From: Akkermansiaceae bacterium UBA5689
Lineage (GTDB): Bacteria > Verrucomicrobiota > Verrucomicrobiia > Verrucomicrobiales > Akkermansiaceae
DNA length: 17,075 nucleotides
Assembly: GCA_002420305.1 (NCBI GenBank)
Contig: DIHT01000012.1
Coordinates: 43,360-60,434, forward strand
Direction: 5' to 3'
Shown here: one piece after another, positions 14,676 to 17,075 of the stretch
Layout: the number at the start of each line of letters is the position of its first letter
Numbering within the stretch: the first letter of the stretch is position 1
The notes under the pieces: generated by a model
What the model was told of the DNA's origin: nothing
The model's input: the letters and a program-made list of their open reading frames with translations, nothing else
The model's database searches: none
Program-made: the position numbers and the translations under genes

Positions 14676-15392
14676 TTAATGTTGAGGCCCACGGTGAGTG
14701 CGGGTTTGTTCGTAGGCGCCCTTCCGAGCAAGCCATATTGTAGATCGTTGTTTCTGTTTCCCTTTTTGGGAGGTCGGGACGACCTCGTGGACTACGTCAA
14801 AACCTGCTCTTTGCATCTTCCTCTCGAAGGTGTGATGCTCGGCGTTACAGGAAATGGCCAGAAGGCCCCCCTCCTTTAGCGAAGAATGCGCCCGGTGCAA
14901 GAAGGAGGAGTGGGGAATGCCTCCCCGGTTGGTGACTCCAGGTTGCGGAAGGCTGCTATCAGCATCAATCACCAGAGCCTGCCAACCCTCCTTGTCCTTT
15001 CGCAGGGCGTCATTGAGGGTCTCCTTGCGAACAGTCAACCGACGGTCGTCAAGCTGGCCCTCATGGAGAGAGGCAAGGTGCTGTCTGTGCCATCCGGGAA
15101 GGTCGGAAATGGGTTCTGCCACCTGAAAAATAGCCCTTTTCTGGAGAAGAGCATTTCGTAGCCCGCTCAGCACATAGCCCAATCCAAGCCCCGCAAGAAG
15201 GACCCGGGGCTGACGGGCGCTCCGGAAGGGCTGGGCGGAGAGGCGCCCGAGCTCGGCCGCTCCATTGTGGGCAAAGCTGCTTTCCAGTTGGACGCCTCCC
15301 GAATGCAGGGAGAACTCCCCATCGTGCTCGATGAGGGTAAAGGGAGCGCCATTCGGTGCGCAGGTTTCGGCGAGGGTGACAGCTGGCTTCAC
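14676..15392 (-). CDS. Spermidine-synthase-like protein (SAM-binding Rossmann fold), function unknown
   Basis: A 238-residue protein resembling spermidine/spermine synthase-like proteins. An N-terminal beta segment (FTLIEHDGEFSLHSGGVQLE, 18-37) precedes a Rossmann fold with nucleotide loop VLLAGLGLGYVL (64-75), the acidic residue after strand 2 (E93 in VAEPIS), LVIDADSS (140-147), LKEGGLLAISCNAEHHTFER (172-191) and TIWLARKG at the end of the domain. True aminopropyltransferases carry GGGDG in the loop; here it is GLGLG, so polyamine synthesis is doubtful and a methyltransferase-like or unknown role is possible. The C-terminal 15 residues are polar and probably disordered. The start is GTG at 15392. 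It is first of three tightly spaced minus-strand genes, with the adaptor gene only 11 bases downstream. I find no clear promoter in the upstream 140 bases. Confidence 0.85.
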   Translation of the reverse strand: MKPAVTLAETCAPNGAPFTLIEHDGEFSLHSGGVQLESSFAHNGAAELGRLSAQPFRSARQPRVLLAGLGLGYVLSGLRNALLQKRAIFQVAEPISDLPGWHRQHLASLHEGQLDDRRLTVRKETLNDALRKDKEGWQALVIDADSSLPQPGVTNRGGIPHSSFLHRAHSSLKEGGLLAISCNAEHHTFERKMQRAGFDVVHEVVPTSQKGKQKQRSTIWLARKGAYEQTRTHRGPQH

Positions 15393-15850
15393 GTTGCAAC
15401 AGCAGCAGTGTCACCAGAACGGCACGGAATTCGATACAAAAGTACGAGGGATTCTCTCCGGAGATTCGGACGATTAAATTTCCTGCAAAGGTGTTAGGTT
15501 TACCTTTTCCGATGATCTGGCTTTCAACTTTTTGCGCTCAATGCTTGTCAGGATTTTAGACTCGAGGATAAGCTGCTCGTCCATGCAGGTGAACACGCTC
15601 CTACTTCCAGAAGAGATCCTGTTCGCTGGTATGGAATGCGCCCCGTTGGTCAGGAGAACCGATCTTTCGTCTCGAATGGCACGGCAACTGTTTCAGGGGC
15701 TGCCGATACCAAGGATCGTGCGAACCGGCATGGCGGTTTTCAAGCGGCGTATGAGCCAAACCGAGTTAGAACTTACCGGGCGATCGCGCTCCGCTAAGCC
15801 GCAGGCATAGAAGATTGTAACAGGACAGCGTTTAAAAAGAGGATAGCATA
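15393..15850. other. Divergent region between the three-gene cluster and the MarR gene
   Basis: These 458 bases separate the minus-strand cluster from the plus-strand regulator and must hold both promoters unless the small frame at 15541-15810 is a gene. TCTCCGGAGA (15455-15464) is a 10-bp palindrome about 65 bases upstream of the spermidine-synthase-like start and could be an operator. I see no strong -35/-10 pair. Confidence 0.4.
15541..15810 (+). CDS. Possible small hypothetical protein
   Basis: An 89-codon frame starting at ATG 15541 (a TTG at 15532 is also in frame) and ending 40 bases before the MarR gene. I do not recognise the product. It contains VNTLLLPEEILFAGMECAPL followed by an arginine- and serine-rich C-terminal half, with no signal peptide or membrane segment. 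There is no Shine-Dalgarno. Position and orientation would fit a gene co-transcribed with the MarR regulator, but composition gives little support and it may be non-coding. Confidence 0.22.
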   Translation: MLVRILDSRISCSSMQVNTLLLPEEILFAGMECAPLVRRTDLSSRMARQLFQGLPIPRIVRTGMAVFKRRMSQTELELTGRSRSAKPQA

Positions 15851-16312
15851 ATGGCATTTTTCAACGAAAAAGATTGGCGCGAAATGTTTCGCCTCAGGCG
15901 GGCGATCGTCCGAGCGGAACAGTCTCTTAGTGAAATCGATCGAGAGATTCTCCCCGACGGACTGTGCGAAAGCGATCTTGCGATCCTCGAGCGCTTAGCC
16001 CGTAAGGGCGCGCGTCCGGTCAATGGGTTGGCCAGACAGGTTGGCCTCACCAGTGGCTCAATGACCTCGGCAGTGAAGCGACTTCATCGTCGCGGTCTAG
16101 TCGAGACGAGGAGAGACCTTGATGACAAGCGAGTGGTCTGGGTCTCCGTTACCAAAGAGGCAGAAGAAATCGTCGAGCGTTTTTCGCAGCTCCGTGGAGA
16201 AGCCTTGGAGACAGTGTTCCAAAAGTGGTCAGAAAGGGAGCGCAGTGTTTTGATCAACCTGCTGCGCAGAGTTCGCTCGGATGCGGAGTCGAACGAGCGG
16301 GTTCCCGCCTGA
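15851..16312 (+). CDS. MarR-family transcriptional regulator
   Basis: A 153-residue winged helix-turn-helix protein of usual MarR size. An N-terminal helix (residues 8-35) leads into the DNA-binding domain at about 40-101: ESDLAILERLARKG, the HTH PVNGLARQVGLTSGSMTSAV (56-75), and the wing LVETRRDLDDKRVVWVSVT (83-101), whose DDKR is characteristic of the family. A C-terminal helix (LINLLRRVRSDAE) completes the dimer interface. AGAGGA seven bases before the ATG is a good ribosome-binding site. MarR dimers bind palindromic operators and usually regulate their own gene and neighbours, often efflux functions; the divergent cluster with a HlyD-like adaptor is the obvious candidate target (inference). 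No ligand can be predicted. Confidence 0.93.
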   Translation: MAFFNEKDWREMFRLRRAIVRAEQSLSEIDREILPDGLCESDLAILERLARKGARPVNGLARQVGLTSGSMTSAVKRLHRRGLVETRRDLDDKRVVWVSVTKEAEEIVERFSQLRGEALETVFQKWSERERSVLINLLRRVRSDAESNERVPA

Positions 16313-16506
16313 ATGTCTTGGCCACCAAGGCCGAGGGGCTCGCGGGTTATGCTTCATTCCTAAAGTCTCCTGTGGCAGGGTGCCGCGGTGCGGGGAGCTT
16401 TCATGGGCGCTGTGGAGGCCGCTAGAAAGGCTCACGTAGGTGACCGAGTAGTGAATGGCTCCTTGCTTGTAGAGACGCCAGCGTTAGTTTCCAGCCCCAT
16501 TCAACA
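16313..16506. other. Intergenic region before rseP
   Basis: These 194 bases lie between the MarR gene and rseP on the same strand. Just after the MarR stop is CTTGG-CCA-CCAAG, a short stem without a U-run. I see no gene and no definite promoter. The usual rseP neighbour dxr is not recognisable upstream. Confidence 0.35.
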
Positions 16507-17075
16507 ATGACTTTTCTTATTAATATCCTCATCGTGGTGGCGCTCTTCAACGTCATTATCTTTGTCCACGAGCTCGGGCATTTTCTTGCCGCAAAGTGGA
16601 GGGGGCTTCGCGTGGATCGTTTCCAGATCTGGTTTGGTAAGCCCATTTGGAAGAAAGAAATTAACGGAGTACAATACGGCTTGGGTTGGATTCCTGCAGG
16701 GGGCTTTGTGGCGCTGCCTCAAATGGCGCCCATGGAGGCCGTGGAGGGGAAGAACCGAGAGCCCGGAGAGCCAGAGGAAAAGGAGAAGCCACTGCCTCCG
16801 GTAAAGCCACTCGACAAGATTATCGTGGCCTTCGCGGGCCCACTGTTCAGCTTCCTTCTGGCGATCGTCTCGGCCTTCGTGGTGATGGGGGTTGGTAAGC
16901 CCATGGATGCAGCCGAGAGTACCGTGATAGGATACGTTGCAAAGGACGGTCCGGCACATGGCAAATTACGGGAGGGCGATGAGATTCTCGCAATCAACGG
17001 AGAAAAAGTGGACGGGTTCGCTGGCTCGTTGAACTCGGTTCAGGAAAGCATCATGTTGAGCGAGGGAGACAAACT
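16507..17075 (+). CDS. rseP: RseP-type site-2 intramembrane zinc metalloprotease, 5' part only
   Basis: The first 189 codons of an RIP metalloprotease; the gene runs off the right edge. The first membrane segment (3-20) ends in the zinc-binding active site HELGH (21-25: H21, E22, H25). Then come the membrane-associated loop WIPAGGFVALPQM (61-73), FAGPLFSFLLAIVSAF (109-124) starting the second membrane segment, and a PDZ domain from about residue 138 with the segment GKLREGDEILAINGEKV (152-168). The second zinc-ligand motif (LDG) is beyond the window. Members cut membrane-embedded substrates such as anti-sigma factors. Residues 77-102 form a Pro/Glu/Lys-rich insertion before the second membrane segment, and FAGPLFSF has S where many relatives have N. 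ATG at 16507 is the natural start because the membrane segment begins immediately. Confidence 0.95.
   Translation, partial: MTFLINILIVVALFNVIIFVHELGHFLAAKWRGLRVDRFQIWFGKPIWKKEINGVQYGLGWIPAGGFVALPQMAPMEAVEGKNREPGEPEEKEKPLPPVKPLDKIIVAFAGPLFSFLLAIVSAFVVMGVGKPMDAAESTVIGYVAKDGPAHGKLREGDEILAINGEKVDGFAGSLNSVQESIMLSEGDK

Noticed and set aside
14676..15392. Calling the Rossmann protein a genuine spermidine synthase (speE)
   Set aside because: The substrate-site loop reads GLGLG in place of GGGDG and the putrescine-binding residues are not evident. Only the fold family is supportable.

Overview
The window is ordinary bacterial chromosome: 14 confident protein genes, two of them cut by the window edges, a probable small lipoprotein gene, and one large gap of about 0.9 kb in which I recognise no gene. 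No rRNA, tRNA, transposase, integrase or CRISPR array is visible. Gene content and style suggest a Gram-negative of the Verrucomicrobiota/PVC group. The hints are a secreted squalene-cyclase-like toroid protein, a DUF6580-like membrane protein, an epimerase-SRPBCC fusion beside a photolyase, and generally weak Shine-Dalgarno sequences. This placement is inference, not proof.

Left part (1-3790, all minus strand): a DUF6580-like membrane protein, then the E1 alpha and E1 beta subunits of pyruvate dehydrogenase, a small cysteine-rich lipoprotein with its own terminator, and the 5' end of the E2 (lipoyl acyltransferase) gene. The terminator between the lipoprotein and E2 suggests that E2 is transcribed separately from the E1 genes.

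Middle (4103-11087): ribD (riboflavin synthesis) on the plus strand converges with mnmG (tRNA U34 modification). A perfect 16-bp parS-type ParB site lies just upstream of mnmG and a degenerate copy lies inside it, as expected close to a chromosome origin. Further right, on the minus strand, pyrE is followed by a TIGR01777 epimerase-SRPBCC fusion whose end overlaps the start of a class I DNA photolyase, so those two are probably co-translated.

Gap (11088-12003): no convincing gene. It contains an 8-bp inverted repeat placed in the spacer of a promoter-like sequence that points toward pyrE.

Right part: a compact minus-strand cluster (15392 to 12004) encodes a spermidine-synthase-like Rossmann protein, a HlyD/RND-type periplasmic adaptor and an exported terpene-cyclase-like toroid protein. 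This combination is the least familiar item in the window. Opposite it, on the plus strand, are a possible small ORF, a MarR-family regulator and the 5' end of the site-2 protease gene rseP.

A 12-bp palindrome, CTTGATATCAAG, occurs three times exactly within 2 kb on the right side, with near matches elsewhere. That is far more than chance predicts for one 12-mer.
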